Shown here: positions 8,990-17,123 of the stretch, piece by piece
Layout: each line of letters opens with the position of its first letter
Position numbering within the stretch: position 1 is the stretch's first letter
Assembly: GCF_002831565.1 (NCBI RefSeq)
Contig: NZ_CP025096.1
Span: 186,001-250,000 of the forward strand
DNA length: 64,000 nucleotides
Source of the DNA: Spirosoma pollinicola
Lineage (GTDB): Bacteria > Bacteroidota > Bacteroidia > Cytophagales > Spirosomataceae
Direction of reading: 5' to 3'
Translations under genes and position numbers: made by a program
Notes under the pieces: model-generated
Database searches by the model: none
Seen by the model: only the letters and a program-made list of their open reading frames with translations
Told to the model about the DNA's origin: nothing

Positions 8990-9667
8990 TTATTTGGCCT
9001 GCAAGGTGTCAAAGATTTCCACAGAGAAGGCCGTTAGTGAAGGAATTACATGATCGGCGATGGCGAATTTAGGGTCGCCATACTCAAATTCAGCAGGTAC
9101 GGCCACCGTGAGCATACCGGCAGCATATGCCGACTTCAGGCCGTTACCCGAATCTTCAAAGGTTATGCAGTTAGCTGGCAAAACGCCCAGTTTACGGGCC
9201 GTGCCCAGATAAACATCTGGAGCGGGCTTGTTACGGGCTTCGAGCGTGGCCGAGTGCCAGAGGGTTAGCATATCCCGAATACCCAGGCGGTCAACGACTA
9301 CCTCGATCAGGCTCATGGGCGAAGCCGAGGCAATTGCCGTTGGAATTCCTCGGCTGGCAAAAAACTGAAGCGTTTCGAGAGCGCCCGGCATAGGCTCGGC
9401 CAGGGTAGCGATTCGTTCATGAACCCCGTCTGTAATAGCATCGGCAAGGTCCTGCTGGGTTTTACCCGCTGCGGCTTCCTCCGTCCAGGGCGCACGTTCA
9501 AACCAATAGCGTATTACCTCCGGAATAGGCAGTCCGGTTGTTTGCTTACATTCATCGTCGGTTAGGTGCAGGCCAACAGTGGCAAACACAACCCGTTCCA
9601 TAGCACGCCAGTGGGGTTCAGAGTCCACCAGTAGCCCATCCATATCAAAAATTGCTGCGTTTATCAA
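8990..9667 (-). CDS. HAD-superfamily sugar phosphatase, HxpB-like
   Basis: A 225-residue HAD hydrolase. Motif I is FDMDGLLVDSEPHW (nucleophile and acid Asp), motif II AIASASP (Ser/Thr region), motif III Lys in ARNKPAPDVYLG, and motif IV FEDSGNGLKSAYAAGM. These are typical of beta-phosphoglucomutase/hexitol phosphatase HxpB (YniC) proteins. There is no ATG upstream of motif I. A TTG at 9667 gives MINAAIFDMDG, the usual length; an earlier TTG at 9703 overlaps the stop of the upstream lipoprotein gene by four bases and is the alternative. It belongs to a minus-strand row of four genes. Confidence 0.85.
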   Translation of the reverse strand: MINAAIFDMDGLLVDSEPHWRAMERVVFATVGLHLTDDECKQTTGLPIPEVIRYWFERAPWTEEAAAGKTQQDLADAITDGVHERIATLAEPMPGALETLQFFASRGIPTAIASASPMSLIEVVVDRLGIRDMLTLWHSATLEARNKPAPDVYLGTARKLGVLPANCITFEDSGNGLKSAYAAGMLTVAVPAEFEYGDPKFAIADHVIPSLTAFSVEIFDTLQAK

Positions 9668-9699
9668 AATTCGTACTATATAAGTTTTATACGTGGTAA

Positions 9700-9894
9700 T
9701 CAACGAGCGTGCTCTGTTTGTTTGGATTTGGGCACGTCATCGACTTCAAGCGTATCATCATCGACAATGGTTGTATCAACCGGAACAGCAGCTGCTCTTG
9801 TTTTTTCTTTCTGCCCACAGGCCGACATCGACCCTAAGAATATCAGCAGGCAAACACCGGTGAGGTGAATTAAACGAATAGGGGGAGTACTCAT
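9700..9894 (-). CDS. Small hypothetical lipoprotein
   Basis: A 64-residue protein: signal peptide with hydrophobic core (HLTGVCLLIFLG) and lipobox SMSAC, then a short acidic tail rich in Asp and Thr (VDTTIVDDDTLEVDDVPKSK). Only about 35 residues remain after lipid attachment, so it is an anchored acidic peptide of unknown role. I chose the ATG at 9894 because it starts right before the signal peptide; an upstream ATG at 9930 would overlap the yciI-like gene. Confidence 0.6.
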   Translation of the reverse strand: MSTPPIRLIHLTGVCLLIFLGSMSACGQKEKTRAAAVPVDTTIVDDDTLEVDDVPKSKQTEHAR

Positions 9895-9922
9895 TTTTAT
9901 GAGCGAACGAGTTGATGGTTTG

Positions 9923-10210
9923 TTATACATCGGCCTGACGAAACGGCTTCACATCCACCTTATCCCACACGCCCTCAATGATATAGGGGTCTGTTTTCAG
10001 GTAGTCCTGAAGCTGGCTCTCTGTGTCAAACTCAAGTAGAATCATCGACCCAATCATGGTTCCCTCAGGGCTGAGAAGGGCGCCACCTAACAAAAACTGA
10101 CCGGTTTCTTTTAGCTGACGCATATAATCGAAATGATGGGGCCGGACAGTCATACGCCGGGCGAGCGCATCTGCACCGGTATGATCGTAAGCGTGTATAA
10201 CGTACTTCAT
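9923..10210 (-). CDS. YciI family protein
   Basis: A 95-residue ferredoxin-like-fold protein. The YciI pattern is visible: MKYVIHAYDHTG, then RRMTVRPHHFDYMRQLKETG with the conserved HxxY/H region, GGALLSPEGTMIGSMILLEFD, and the DPYIIEGVWDKVDVKPF tail. Family members are small, often dimeric enzymes or dioxygenase-like proteins, mostly of unknown reaction. An ATG nine codons upstream exists, but 10210 gives the canonical MKYVIHAYD start. First of the minus-strand row ending with the PhzF gene. Confidence 0.88.
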   Translation of the reverse strand: MKYVIHAYDHTGADALARRMTVRPHHFDYMRQLKETGQFLLGGALLSPEGTMIGSMILLEFDTESQLQDYLKTDPYIIEGVWDKVDVKPFRQADV

Positions 10211-10265
10211 CGACTGAATTAAGGTTTCTTTAAGCAAGATACCACCTTTCAGTTGTCGGTCAATA

Positions 10266-10655
10266 TTACCTAACTGGATTTTTGGTAAAGTAATCGAGCG
10301 TCAGTTCATAGAAGGTTCGGGCTCCATTTAATAAGTGCTCAGCCTGTTCTTCTCAAAGGTCGGCCTCCATATCATAATCAGCAGATTGACGGGCTGCAAA
10401 ATTTCGTTCCAGAATCTGACCTGCTTCCCGAGTGAAGCGGCCTGTTTTCACAAATAGTTCATGAAATTTAACCCGTGCCCCTTCGTGTTTTTTTGTGGTG
10501 ATTCCCTCTGTAAGCAGTAATGCAGAAGCACAATAGAAAATAGCATAATACGACCTGTTAGCGAGTGCTAAAATACGTCCACCTTGATGCAGAAAATTAA
10601 CATCATCCAGCGCGTCGGTGGCATGGTCTAAAAAACGTTTAATCTGTTCCTCCAT
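10266..10655 (-). pseudogene. HEPN-domain toxin with in-frame stop codon
   Basis: From ATG 10655 the frame encodes a HEPN protein (pfam05168-like: ANRSYYAIFYCASALLLTEG, KKHEGARVKFHELFVKTGRF, LERNFAARQSADYDMEADL) and hits TGA at 10353-10355 after 100 codons. The same frame then continues with EEQAEHLLNGARTFYELTLD and eight more residues to TAA at 10266-10268, a natural HEPN C-terminal helix. A single C-to-G change (TCA Ser to TGA) would explain this. HEPN proteins of MNT/HEPN pairs are ribonuclease-type toxins neutralised by MNT-mediated AMPylation. No canonical RX4-6H motif is obvious here (RVKFH has only three residues between R and H). The truncated 100-residue product may or may not function. 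Confidence 0.8.
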
Positions 10656-10711
10656 GTAGATATACTCTGTCTATCAACAACTTATTTTATCTTTCAGGAA
10701 AGCCCCGTTAT

Positions 10712-10882
10712 GAAGTTGTTTAAACTTTTATTTCTCAGGTAGAATTAGGTGTTTTTTGTCATCCCGACGATAGGAGGGATCTTCGCTAGCAACAAAAAAG
10801 CCTACTACCGAAGATCCCTCCTATCGTCGGGATGACAAAAAACACCCATTGCAAGCTTGATTGTAAAAGTTTAAACAGCTTC
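10712..10882. mobile_element. Nested palindromic element (MITE-like) at the MNT stop codon
   Basis: Outer arms 10712-10730 and 10864-10882 (GAAGTTGTTTAAACTTTTA against its complement with one mismatch) enclose a perfect 38-bp inner inverted repeat, 10748-10785 and 10809-10846, with a 23-base loop. The triplet TAT flanks both ends (10709-10711 and 10883-10885), consistent with a 3-bp target duplication. The element separates the MNT and HEPN genes, and its last base supplies the G of the MNT stop TAG. It has no coding capacity. The outer arm resembles IS5-family termini (recollection); the transposase would act in trans. Confidence 0.65.
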
Positions 10883-11217
10883 TATATATACAGTCCTTCG
10901 CGACGGGCATTTTGATAAACTGGCCCAAATGATTTTCGATACCGTCTCGCAGAAATGGGCAACACAGATATTGCTTTACCATATCGGAGTATATAATCCA
11001 ACGTAAAATCACTTAACCGAAAAATCTCCGCATACGTATCCACCTGCTCATCGGCCAGCAGAATCATCAGATCAATATCTGACTCTTCGTTGCAATCGCC
11101 ACGGGCGTAGGAACCATACAAAACCACGTCGCACAGGCGATCTCCGTAAAGCGCTTGCACAGCCGCTTTAAACTCCCTAACAATAGGCTCGATAGCCGGA
11201 TTGATGCGCGTTTTCAT
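10882..11217 (-). CDS. MNT-type nucleotidyltransferase antitoxin
   Basis: A 111-residue minimal nucleotidyltransferase. The active-site pattern GSYARGDCNEESDIDLMIL (GSxxRG...SDxD) is at about residues 37-55. The known family role is AMPylation of the partner HEPN toxin, blocking its RNase activity. I chose the ATG at 11217 (MKTRINPAIEPIVREFK); the frame is open 19 codons further upstream, but that would run into the divergent S9 peptidase promoter. The stop codon TAG overlaps the end of a palindromic element. Read without the element, the frame would still end after GLYI with TAA, so the protein itself appears unharmed. Confidence 0.85.
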   Translation of the reverse strand: MKTRINPAIEPIVREFKAAVQALYGDRLCDVVLYGSYARGDCNEESDIDLMILLADEQVDTYAEIFRLSDFTLDYILRYGKAISVLPISARRYRKSFGPVYQNARREGLYI

Positions 11218-11289
11218 GTCGAAAAGTAAGTGTTTCGCTGTTTTCTTCCTAATTTCCGGTTTTACCAGAATCACTCACTTCATTCATCA

Positions 11290-13758
11290 ATGAATCGTTT
11301 CCTCTTCGGGTTACTTGCACTCTCCAGCGCATCAATTTTTGCGCAATCTCCTCAAAAAAGTCCGACTCCGCTCACCGTCGAAACCATCATGCAGGACCCG
11401 AAACTATGGGTCGGCACGTCGCCATCAAACCCGTTTTGGTCCGATGATTCCCGAACGCTTTATTTTAACTGGAACCCCGATAAGGCCAAGGGAGATTCGC
11501 TTTATAAAGTAACACTCAACAAGACAACGGGCCGTTCCAGCCGCGCCAGTGTGTTGACAGCCTCGCAGCCCCAAAAAGTTAGCCCAGCCGAGCGTCGTTT
11601 GTTGGCAACGCCCCCCGTGTCGGCCTACAACCGCGCGTATACTCAACGCCTTTTCGACCGGCAGGGCGATCTATTTTTGATCGACTTAAAGTCGGGCAGT
11701 ACTCGGCAATTAACCAACACGGTCGAAACCGAATCAGACCCCGTTTTTTCGGGCGACCAGCAACAAGCTGTCTTCCGACGCGGATCCAACCTGTACAGTA
11801 TCGACCTTAAAAGCGGCCTGATTGCTCAACTGACCGATTTTCAGACAGGAGCGAAAAAAGCCGAACCTAAACTGACCGACGAAGAGAAATTCCTGAAAAA
11901 GGATCAACTCCGCTTATCGTCGGTGTTGACGGAACGGAAGGAAAAGAAAGATGAAGCCGACCGGATTAGTAAGGCTGATCGTCCCAAACGGCCAAAGGAA
12001 ATTTACCTCGACGATAGAACGGTTGTCAATCCGCAACTCAGCCCCGATGGTCATTTCGTTACCTATCGACTGACCAAACGGGCAACCAACGCTAAAACGA
12101 CACAGGTGCCTAATTACATAACCGAATCGGGTTATACAGAGGACATTTCGAGCCGGACTAAAGTGGGGGCTCCTGTGGCCAGTCAGGAATTTTTCGTTTA
12201 CGATATGGCCAAAGACACCGTTCGGGCCGTTTCGGTGAAGGATATTCCGGGTATAACAGATAAACCGGCTTATCTGCAACCAGCCCGAAACGCAAAACCC
12301 GATACAGCAAAAAAAATGCGTCCGGTTACGATCGGCGGGCCGGTATGGTCGGATGATGGCAAGCTGTGTGTGGTTGTTATAAAGTCGCTCGACAACAAAG
12401 ACCGCTGGATTATGCGGTTCCAGCCCGAAACGCTGAAACTCTCCCTTCTCGACCGTCAACATGACGACGCCTGGATTGGCGGGCCGGGTGTAAGCTCATT
12501 CAATTCAACAGGCAACATGAACTTCCTGGCCGACAACCAAACGCTCTGGTTTCAGTCTGAGGCCGACGGTTATTCGCACATCTATACCGTCAATGTACTT
12601 ACCGGCGAAAAAAAGCAATTGACATCGGGCAAGTTTGAGGTGCAGCAGGTCGTGTTATCGAAAGACAAAACCACCTTCTTCCTGCAAACCAACGAAGTTC
12701 ACCCCGGCGAGCAGCATTTTTACCGTATGCCGGTGACTGGCGGGCAACGGAAGCGCCTGACAACGTTGACCGGCGCCAACGACGTAACACTCTCCCCCGA
12801 CGAAACCCGGATGGCCATTCGGTATTCGTCCAGCACGCAGCCGTGGGAACTGTATGTATTGGATGTCAGCCAACAGTCGGTCGGTAGCGGCAGAAAACAG
12901 GCTCCTCAGGCAGGAACACCCCAAACAGCTGGCACAGCGACGAAACTCACCAACTCCCTGACAGACGCGTTTAAAGCCTACGCCTGGCGGGAGCCCACCA
13001 TCGTGACGATTCCGGCCCGCGATGGGCAACCGATTTACGCCCGGTTATATAAGCCGGCAAACGCCGAGTCTGGCCGTGGCAAGGCCGTTGTGTTTGTACA
13101 CGGAGCCGGTTATTTGCAGAATGCGCATAAATGGTGGAGTCAGTATTCGCGCGAGTACATGTTCCATAACTTACTTGTTGAAAAGGGGTATACCGTTCTT
13201 GACATCGATTACCGGGGCAGTGCGGGCTATGGCCGCGACTGGCGTACGGGGATTTACCGGCATATGGGCGGCAAGGACTTGGAGGATCATGTCGACGCGG
13301 CCAAATGGCTGGTGCAAACGCAGGGCGTCGATGCCAAACGTATTGGCCTTTACGGTGGCTCCTATGGCGGATTTATTACCCTAATGGCGATGTTCACTAC
13401 GCCCGATGTATTCAAAGCAGGTGCAGCCCTGCGGCCCGTAACGGACTGGGCAGCGTATAATCACCCTTATACGGCCAACATCCTGAACGAACCCCAAACC
13501 GACTCACTCGCCTATCAGCGTTCGTCGCCCATTAACTTCGCCGAGGGCCTGACCGGTTACCTGCTCATCTGCCACGGCATGGTCGACACGAACGTGCATT
13601 TTCAGGATGCCGTTCGGCTGGCGCAACGACTTATCGAGCTTAAAAAAGAAAATTGGGAGCTAGCTCCCTACCCCGTCGAAGATCACGGTTTTGTGGAACC
13701 AACGAGCTGGATGGACGAATACAAACGGATTCTGAAACTGTTTGAAGAGCGACTTTAA
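11290..13758 (+). CDS. S9 family prolyl oligopeptidase, exported
   Basis: An 822-residue serine peptidase. Signal peptide MNRFLFGLLALSSASIFAQS, then a beta-propeller with PD40/WD40-like strands (about 40-560) that gates access, then the alpha/beta hydrolase domain: oxyanion region VVFVHGAGY, DYRGSAGYGRDW, nucleophile GGSYGGF (about residue 696), Asp in HGMVDTNVHF, His in VEDHGFVEP. This is DPP IV/oligopeptidase type, releasing dipeptides or cleaving short peptides in the periplasm. The frame is open 20 codons upstream of the ATG at 11290, but this ATG begins the signal peptide. Divergent from the MNT gene. Confidence 0.93.
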   Translation: MNRFLFGLLALSSASIFAQSPQKSPTPLTVETIMQDPKLWVGTSPSNPFWSDDSRTLYFNWNPDKAKGDSLYKVTLNKTTGRSSRASVLTASQPQKVSPAERRLLATPPVSAYNRAYTQRLFDRQGDLFLIDLKSGSTRQLTNTVETESDPVFSGDQQQAVFRRGSNLYSIDLKSGLIAQLTDFQTGAKKAEPKLTDEEKFLKKDQLRLSSVLTERKEKKDEADRISKADRPKRPKEIYLDDRTVVNPQLSPDGHFVTYRLTKRATNAKTTQVPNYITESGYTEDISSRTKVGAPVASQEFFVYDMAKDTVRAVSVKDIPGITDKPAYLQPARNAKPDTAKKMRPVTIGGPVWSDDGKLCVVVIKSLDNKDRWIMRFQPETLKLSLLDRQHDDAWIGGPGVSSFNSTGNMNFLADNQTLWFQSEADGYSHIYTVNVLTGEKKQLTSGKFEVQQVVLSKDKTTFFLQTNEVHPGEQHFYRMPVTGGQRKRLTTLTGANDVTLSPDETRMAIRYSSSTQPWELYVLDVSQQSVGSGRKQAPQAGTPQTAGTATKLTNSLTDAFKAYAWREPTIVTIPARDGQPIYARLYKPANAESGRGKAVVFVHGAGYLQNAHKWWSQYSREYMFHNLLVEKGYTVLDIDYRGSAGYGRDWRTGIYRHMGGKDLEDHVDAAKWLVQTQGVDAKRIGLYGGSYGGFITLMAMFTTPDVFKAGAALRPVTDWAAYNHPYTANILNEPQTDSLAYQRSSPINFAEGLTGYLLICHGMVDTNVHFQDAVRLAQRLIELKKENWELAPYPVEDHGFVEPTSWMDEYKRILKLFEERL

Positions 13759-13770
13759 CCCTGTAATATG

Positions 13771-13797
13771 AGCCCGATTCTATGGTAGAATCGGGCT
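13771..13797. terminator. Bidirectional hairpin between convergent genes
   Basis: AGCCCGATTCTA (13771-13782) and TAGAATCGGGCT (13786-13797) form a perfect 12-bp stem with a 3-base loop, placed between the stop of the S9 peptidase (13758) and the stop of the convergent T9SS gene (13802). No long U-run follows on either side. Confidence 0.7.
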
Positions 13798-13801
13798 TAC
13801 G

Positions 13802-16078
13802 CTATTCGACCAACACCCTAACCGTCGACTGGCGCGAGCTGGCATTCACTTTCAGGAGATAATTACCTGCCGCAAGGCCCGTTAGCGGCCATTCAGCTTG
13901 TTTTTTGCCTGTGAAGGCGGGGAGTTGGCCAGCCATTACGGCCCGTCCTGATGCATCAAATAACTCAACCGTTACTGCCGACCGTTCGGCTTGCTCGATT
14001 TCCAGCCTCAGCCGATCAATGACCGGGTTCGGCACTACCCGAACAGCCAGCAATGCCGTTGGTTCCGCCAAGGCAGTGAGCACAAAGTTAATGGCGTCTG
14101 ATGGTGGTGATGAGCAGCCATTGGCCGTTACAATCACATAATACTGACCACTCTCAAAAGGCACAATGGTCTGGCCGGTTGCATTGGGAACGGGCTTGCC
14201 CGAATCGCTACCCGTACGAATATACCATTGAATACCCAGCGCTGGATCAACCAGCAAAATACTACTTCCCGTTTGCGTGACTGTGGGCTTTGAGGGTATA
14301 GGATAGGTTGATTTCAGGGGAATAAACAGCGCATTTGCCGTACACCGATTGCTATCGACAACACTAACGGTGTAAGTACCTTCGGAAAGACCGGTTTGAG
14401 AAGCGACCAACGCGCTGAGCGTATCCCGGCGCTCGGTTGCCCAGTAGACTGTAAATGGCTTGGTGCCTCCCGCAATCTGAACGGTTGCTTCGCCATCACG
14501 GCCACCCTGACAGGTAACATTTTTACTAGTGCCCACTGAGAGGGAAATGGCATTCCCATTCGTCACAATGGCAGATAAAGATTCTGTACAACCTGCTTCA
14601 TCCGCCACCCGAAAGCGATAGGTATTGGGACTTAAGCCGTTAATCTGACTGTTGGTCTGGTAAGGCTGGCCAATAACCTGATACTGACGAACGGTGCCTA
14701 CACCGCCGGTAGTCGTAAATTTCACAGCACCTGTGGGGCAAACACAACAGGTGGCGGCAATGGAAGTTGCTTGCACTTTCAACGGAGGGGCCTTATCCAC
14801 CGTTACCGACACGAGGCCCGTACACCCATTGGCATCTGTTCCAACAACAGTATAATCGCCCTCAGACAGTCCCGTAAAAACCGCACTGCTTTGTAGTGTT
14901 TGGCCCGTTGTAAGCTGATACTGCACAGCCCCTGTACCACCAGCGGGGGTAACAGTGATGGCACCACTGGCAGCGCCAGAGCAACTAACCGGTCTCGAAA
15001 CAGCCGATAACGTAAGGGGCGTTGGTTGCTCGACCGTTACCGTTTGTTTACCGAGGCAGCCGTACCCATCCTGTACCGTCACTTCGTAGGTAGTGGCAGC
15101 CAGCCCCGTAAACTGAGTACCTGCCTGAAAAGCCCCTGTACCAATCTGGTATTGGTAGGCTCCGGCCCCACCCGTAACGGATACCGTGACACTACCATCA
15201 GCTGAGCCAACGCAACGGGTTGGCTTCATGGACAGTTTAATATCGAACGGAGTGGCAGCCCCGATAGGTACCTGTTTGTAGAGTATACAAGTATTTTTGT
15301 CGGTTACGGCCAGCGTATAGGTTGTGTTCTCTTTTAGATTGATAAATGTACCATTCACCTGAGGTAAGCCCGATTCGAGGATATACCGGTAGTCGCCTAC
15401 CCCACCTGAGGCTACGGCAAACAGGGCTCCGTCTGATCCACCTATGCACTTAGGTGTTATTGGGGTAACACTCACGCTCAGCGCGGGAGGTTGTTTAACG
15501 TCAATCGTTGACTGAACTGTACAGCCGAGTGCATCTTTAACGCCAACGGTATATGTTCCTGCGGTTAAATTCCCAAAGGCAGAATTAGTTGTCTGAAACG
15601 GTTGCCCATTAAATTGATACTGTAACGCACCTGTACCTCCCAAGGCATTAATAATTACCTGACCATCTTTCCCGCCATTACACGATGTCGACAAAGACGT
15701 TGGCGTGAGCACAATGGGTTTGTATACCTGAACGGTTCCCGCAGCGGTTGTTGTGGCGGCAGATGGGCCCGTTACCTCACAAATAGCGGTGTAGGTCGTA
15801 GACTGTACCGGACTTACGATAATGGTCGCACCTGTCTGTGTTGTCGACCAGCGAACAGCCCCATTGGCCGGACAGCCAGCAGCAGTAAGCGTTGTACTGG
15901 CACCCGCACAAACCGTTGCTGAGCTCACCGAAACCGTTAGTACTGCCGGGGCCTGATCGGGTGTTTTCTCTATCGCCCATGCCGCAGTTGGTAAGCCAGC
16001 AAACATGAATAAACAGAGCAGACTTAGTTGGCTGAAACGCAGGAAAAGACAATGATAAGCTGGTAAATGATTATCCAT
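13802..16078 (-). CDS. SprB-repeat protein with T9SS type A sorting domain
   Basis: A 758-residue secreted protein. Signal peptide up to about residue 35 (LLCLFMFAGLPTAAWA), then about six repeats of roughly 70-80 residues, each carrying a Cys-x-G-G/S-x-D/A-G core (CNGGKDGQ, CIGGSDGA, CVGSADGS, CSGAASGA, CQGGRDGE), an YQYQ-type strand and a GLxxGTYTVxVxDxxGC end. This is the SprB repeat found in gliding adhesins. The C-terminus (VVPNPVIDRLRLEIEQ, then GNYLLKVNASSRQSTVRVLVE) is a T9SS type A sorting tail, so it is exported and cell-surface attached or released. The ATG at 16078 was chosen since it directly precedes the signal peptide. Likely adhesin or surface fibre. Confidence 0.88.
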   Translation of the reverse strand: MDNHLPAYHCLFLRFSQLSLLCLFMFAGLPTAAWAIEKTPDQAPAVLTVSVSSATVCAGASTTLTAAGCPANGAVRWSTTQTGATIIVSPVQSTTYTAICEVTGPSAATTTAAGTVQVYKPIVLTPTSLSTSCNGGKDGQVIINALGGTGALQYQFNGQPFQTTNSAFGNLTAGTYTVGVKDALGCTVQSTIDVKQPPALSVSVTPITPKCIGGSDGALFAVASGGVGDYRYILESGLPQVNGTFINLKENTTYTLAVTDKNTCILYKQVPIGAATPFDIKLSMKPTRCVGSADGSVTVSVTGGAGAYQYQIGTGAFQAGTQFTGLAATTYEVTVQDGYGCLGKQTVTVEQPTPLTLSAVSRPVSCSGAASGAITVTPAGGTGAVQYQLTTGQTLQSSAVFTGLSEGDYTVVGTDANGCTGLVSVTVDKAPPLKVQATSIAATCCVCPTGAVKFTTTGGVGTVRQYQVIGQPYQTNSQINGLSPNTYRFRVADEAGCTESLSAIVTNGNAISLSVGTSKNVTCQGGRDGEATVQIAGGTKPFTVYWATERRDTLSALVASQTGLSEGTYTVSVVDSNRCTANALFIPLKSTYPIPSKPTVTQTGSSILLVDPALGIQWYIRTGSDSGKPVPNATGQTIVPFESGQYYVIVTANGCSSPPSDAINFVLTALAEPTALLAVRVVPNPVIDRLRLEIEQAERSAVTVELFDASGRAVMAGQLPAFTGKKQAEWPLTGLAAGNYLLKVNASSRQSTVRVLVE

Positions 16079-16149
16079 AATGATGAGTTTGGGCCACCAC
16101 AAAGGTAGTTTATCAGACATAAATCTTGTACAGAGAGCGGGCGGTATAC

Positions 16150-16188
16150 CAGCAAGGCCACTCAGATAGTGTCTGAGTGGCCTTGCTG
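16150..16188. terminator. 17-bp perfect hairpin
   Basis: CAGCAAGGCCACTCAGA (16150-16166) pairs perfectly with 16172-16188 around a 5-base loop. It lies between the stop of the acidic-protein gene (16232, minus strand) and the start of the SprB-repeat gene (16078, minus strand). T-runs follow on the plus-strand side only, but position fits an end for the 16232-16726 transcript. Confidence 0.65.
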
Positions 16189-16231
16189 AGCGTAATTTTT
16201 CAATCAATATTTTCCTGATGACTTGTACCAG

Positions 16232-16726
16232 CTAGTAAAACAACCCCCAATCATCCGGAGCGTCGTTATCTTTATCAAACCCGTTCACCCATTCGACAAA
16301 CAGCAGTCGAAATTGCTCGATTTCTTCCCTCAATACGTTCAGGTAGGCCGTTTGAGCCAATTTTTCGGCCTTGCAATAAGAGGTTTGAGCCAGGAGTTCG
16401 CGCGCATGCATTTTTATAATGACGGCATTTTCCATGCGCAGGGTATAAAGATCACCCCCTTCTGCACCAACAATTTTAGGCGCCAGCATCATGGCATTAG
16501 CCAGCATTTGTTCATGCATCATCAACACATCTTCTTCCTTGTTAATGGTCTCGACAATAGCCTGTGTCAACTCCATTAATTCATTAGCCTTTCGCAGAAT
16601 AGGCAGATTCTTAATACGCCGATTTTCGGCCTCCATCTCGGCACGGGCTTCTTCGGGATCATAGTCCTCATCGAAACCATCCCAGTCCATGAAGCTATCG
16701 TCGTCGTCTTCGTCGTCAAAGTTCAT
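16232..16726 (-). CDS. Conserved acidic protein, unknown function
   Basis: A 164-residue protein with a strongly acidic N-terminus (residues 2-35: FDDEDDDDSFMDWDGFDEDYDPEE) followed by long amphipathic helices (about 36-150) such as ANELMELTQAIVETINKEED and LRMENAVIIKMHARELLAQT. No membrane segment or signal. It is probably an all-helical cytoplasmic protein whose acidic tail mediates a protein contact. I do not recognise a named family. The ATG at 16726 was chosen over one 17 codons upstream because the acidic tail begins there. Confidence 0.7.
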   Translation of the reverse strand: MNFDDEDDDDSFMDWDGFDEDYDPEEARAEMEAENRRIKNLPILRKANELMELTQAIVETINKEEDVLMMHEQMLANAMMLAPKIVGAEGGDLYTLRMENAVIIKMHARELLAQTSYCKAEKLAQTAYLNVLREEIEQFRLLFVEWVNGFDKDNDAPDDWGLFY

Positions 16727-17123
16727 TGCAAAAAGGGCAGAGGGAACAAACACCATCTGAATGCCAAAGTAACACAATCGATAACCAAAAACAAACCCTT
16801 CCCCCCCAAAAAGCTATCCATGAAACCCTGAAGTAACTACCAAACCAACTTGTTAATTTGCACGTAACAGAAAACGTTCGACTCTAATTTGAACAGGCCT
16901 TTTTACAGGTCAGAAAATAGCCGAACAATAGCTAACATTCTGCATGTCAAGAACTTCATATAATAACAAAAGACAAAACCCGCTGTTTTTCAAGTTTACC
17001 AACAAACATAAATTGGGATATTTAGCCTTGCAATTTCGAGAAAACAGAAAGCTAAATCGAACAAAAACGGGGGTAACCTGTATATTTGTTGGGTTTACCA
17101 CCTGAATTTTCCCACTGTATAGA
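16727..17123. other. Divergent intergenic region (397 bases)
   Basis: An AT-rich gap between the divergent acidic-protein and Anbu genes. It holds a TAnnTTTG element at 17081-17088 facing the Anbu gene. A minus-strand reading frame at 16910-17170 overlaps the Anbu start and has no coding features. No RNA gene was recognised. Confidence 0.6.
17081..17088 (+). promoter_or_regulatory. -7 promoter element for the Anbu gene
   Basis: TATATTTG matches the Bacteroidota -7 consensus TAnnTTTG exactly and lies 36 bases before the ATG at 17124, implying a start about 30 bases upstream of the gene. No clear -33 TTG at ideal spacing was found. Confidence 0.45.

Noticed and set aside
11914..12462. 182-codon minus-strand frame inside the S9 peptidase
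   Set aside because: Antisense to a clearly recognised propeller region, with no family features.
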